NCBI GenBank assembly: GCA_964389495.1
Contig: CAYMDU010000041.1
Location: forward strand, 1-13,739
Source: RGIG3009 sp964389495
GTDB lineage: Bacteria; Bacillota; Clostridia; Oscillospirales; Acutalibacteraceae
DNA: 13,739 nucleotides
Reading direction: 5' to 3'
Every line of letters begins with the position of its first letter. Position 1 is the first letter of the stretch. Under the pieces are notes generated by a model that saw nothing but the letters and a program-made list of their open reading frames with translations, ran no database searches and was not told where the DNA came from. A program made the translations under genes and the position numbers. Positions 12,559-13,739 of this stretch are shown piece by piece.

Positions 12559-13739
12559 ATGGCATTGAAGCAGGCAAACAAAGTGGAAACCAACCGCGTG
12601 GAGTTGGAAATCGAAGTAGGAGCAGACGCATTCGAAGCGGCCGTTTCGGCAGCCTATCGCAAGAATGTCGGCAAAATCAATGTTCCCGGTTTCCGCAAGG
12701 GCAAGGCCCCTCGCGCCATCGTGGAAAAAATGTACGGCACCGGCGTATTCTACGAAGACGCCATCAACGATTTGTACCCGGACGCCCTGGAAGAAGCCAT
12801 CAGCGAATCCGGCTACGAATATGTGGAAGATAAAGTCGATTTGGATGTGGTGTCCGTCGGTAAAGAAGGTCTGTGCTTCAAAGCGGTTGTCACCGTGAAG
12901 CCGGAAATCGAAGTCACAGAATACAAAGGCCTGAAAGCCAAGAAAAAGTCGGTTTCCGTGAAAGAAGACGAAATCAAGGCCGAGCTGGAAAAATTGCAAG
13001 ACCGCAATTCTCGCTTGGTCACAGTGGAAGACCGTGCTGCCGAAACGGGCGACACCGTGGTGTTCGATTTCGACGGCTATGTAGACGGTGTGGCGTTCGA
13101 AGGCGGCAAGGCGGAAAATCACACATTGGTGTTGGGCTCCGGCCAGTTCATCCCCGGCTTTGAAGACCAAATCGTGGGCAAAAAGCCCGAAGAAGCATTC
13201 GATGTGAATGTCACCTTCCCCGAAGAATATCACGCGGCAGAGCTGGCCGGCAAACCGGCTGTTTTCAAGTGCGTATTGCACGAAATCAAAGTGAAAGAGC
13301 TGCCGGAATTGAACGATGATTTTGCCAAGGATTGCAGCGAGTTCGACACATTGGACGAACTCAAAGCCGATACCAAAGCCAAGCTGAAACAGCAAAAAGA
13401 GCGCGCTGCCGACGAAGCCTTTGAAACGGAATTGATGGAGCAGCTGTGCGCCAATGTGCAAGGCGAAATTCCCAACGCCATGTATGAAAACCGCATCAAC
13501 GAAACAGTGCAGGATTTCAACTACCGTTTGCAGATGCAGGGCTTGGAGTTGGATACCTATTTGAAATATACCGGCATGGATATAGAGGCCTTCCGCGGCG
13601 GTTTCCGCGAGCAGGCAGAGCGTTCCGTGAAAGTGCGTTTGGCACTGGAAAAGATTGCTCAGTTGGAAGGCATTGTGCCGGCCGATGAAGATGTCGAAGC
13701 TGAGTTCCAAAAATATGCCGACCAGTATTCCATGGAAAT
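12559..13739 (+). CDS. tig: Trigger factor (partial, runs off the right edge)
   Basis: The first 393 residues are visible; full-length proteins usually have about 430-450. Trigger factor is a ribosome-bound chaperone with peptidyl-prolyl isomerase activity that meets nascent chains at the exit tunnel. The ribosome-binding signature VPGFRKGKAPR is at residues 42-52. An FKBP-type isomerase domain runs from about 164 (GDTVVFDFDGYVDG) to about 245, including LGSGQFIPGFEDQIVG. The helical C-terminal chaperone domain follows with LPELNDDFAKD and continues past the window end. ATG 12559 lies nine bases after AGGAGG (12544-12549). Its own promoter and the repeat array lie upstream. Confidence 0.97.
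   Translation, partial: MALKQANKVETNRVELEIEVGADAFEAAVSAAYRKNVGKINVPGFRKGKAPRAIVEKMYGTGVFYEDAINDLYPDALEEAISESGYEYVEDKVDLDVVSVGKEGLCFKAVVTVKPEIEVTEYKGLKAKKKSVSVKEDEIKAELEKLQDRNSRLVTVEDRAAETGDTVVFDFDGYVDGVAFEGGKAENHTLVLGSGQFIPGFEDQIVGKKPEEAFDVNVTFPEEYHAAELAGKPAVFKCVLHEIKVKELPELNDDFAKDCSEFDTLDELKADTKAKLKQQKERAADEAFETELMEQLCANVQGEIPNAMYENRINETVQDFNYRLQMQGLELDTYLKYTGMDIEAFRGGFREQAERSVKVRLALEKIAQLEGIVPADEDVEAEFQKYADQYSME

Noticed and set aside
12514..13710. A long minus-strand open frame (398 codons) antisense to tig
   Set aside because: Its product is rich in Phe, His and Gln without family motifs, and it lies wholly opposite the unmistakable trigger factor gene; codon bias of tig explains it.

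Overview
The window looks like chromosomal core DNA of an endospore-forming Clostridia-type Firmicute, probably Oscillospiraceae/Ruminococcaceae-like. The basis is a full-length SpoIVA coat ATPase, a SpoIVFA/SpoIVFB-like metalloprotease pair, AGGAGG-type ribosome sites, GTG and TTG starts alongside ATG, and the order rplS - lepB - rbgA - rnhB. All intact genes lie on the + strand. I see no insertion sequence, CRISPR array, tRNA, rRNA or phage gene. The lineage is an inference from gene content, not a database match.

Region 1 (1-385): the 3' end of an unidentified gene, then about 320 bases with no convincing complete gene. This stretch holds an open frame ending in a clear membrane helix but lacking a start codon, and a good candidate sigma-E promoter. 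Region 2 (386-3116): spoIVA, an M23 (LytM) membrane peptidase and an M50 intramembrane protease, tightly packed. This looks like one mother-cell sporulation operon joining coat basement assembly to a SpoIVFA/SpoIVFB-like pair. Region 3 (3113-5660): a housekeeping-type promoter overlaps the M50 stop codon and drives a two-gene unit, a B12-domain radical SAM protein (TIGR03960) and its usual partner of the TIGR03936/DUF2344 family.

Region 4 (5692-10194): a promoter and a folded leader precede rplS (ribosomal protein L19). A perfect hairpin terminator follows, then lepB, rbgA, a second lepB, rnhB, yraN and an M19 dipeptidase in close order. These genes serve ribosome assembly, protein export, RNA primer removal and peptide cleavage. 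Region 5 (10164-12427): a near-consensus promoter inside the end of the dipeptidase gene drives thrC and a small metallophosphoesterase. Region 6 (12428-13739): an intergenic region with an extended -10 promoter and an unusual run of alternating TACAA/TTGTA half-sites precedes tig (trigger factor), which runs off the window.

No gene set here amounts to a clearly new system. The items most worth a second look are the spoIVA-M23-M50 operon, the radical SAM/DUF2344 pair with its C-terminal cysteine cluster, the rplS leader, the repeat array upstream of tig, the paired signal peptidases around rbgA, and the start-less membrane frame near the left edge.
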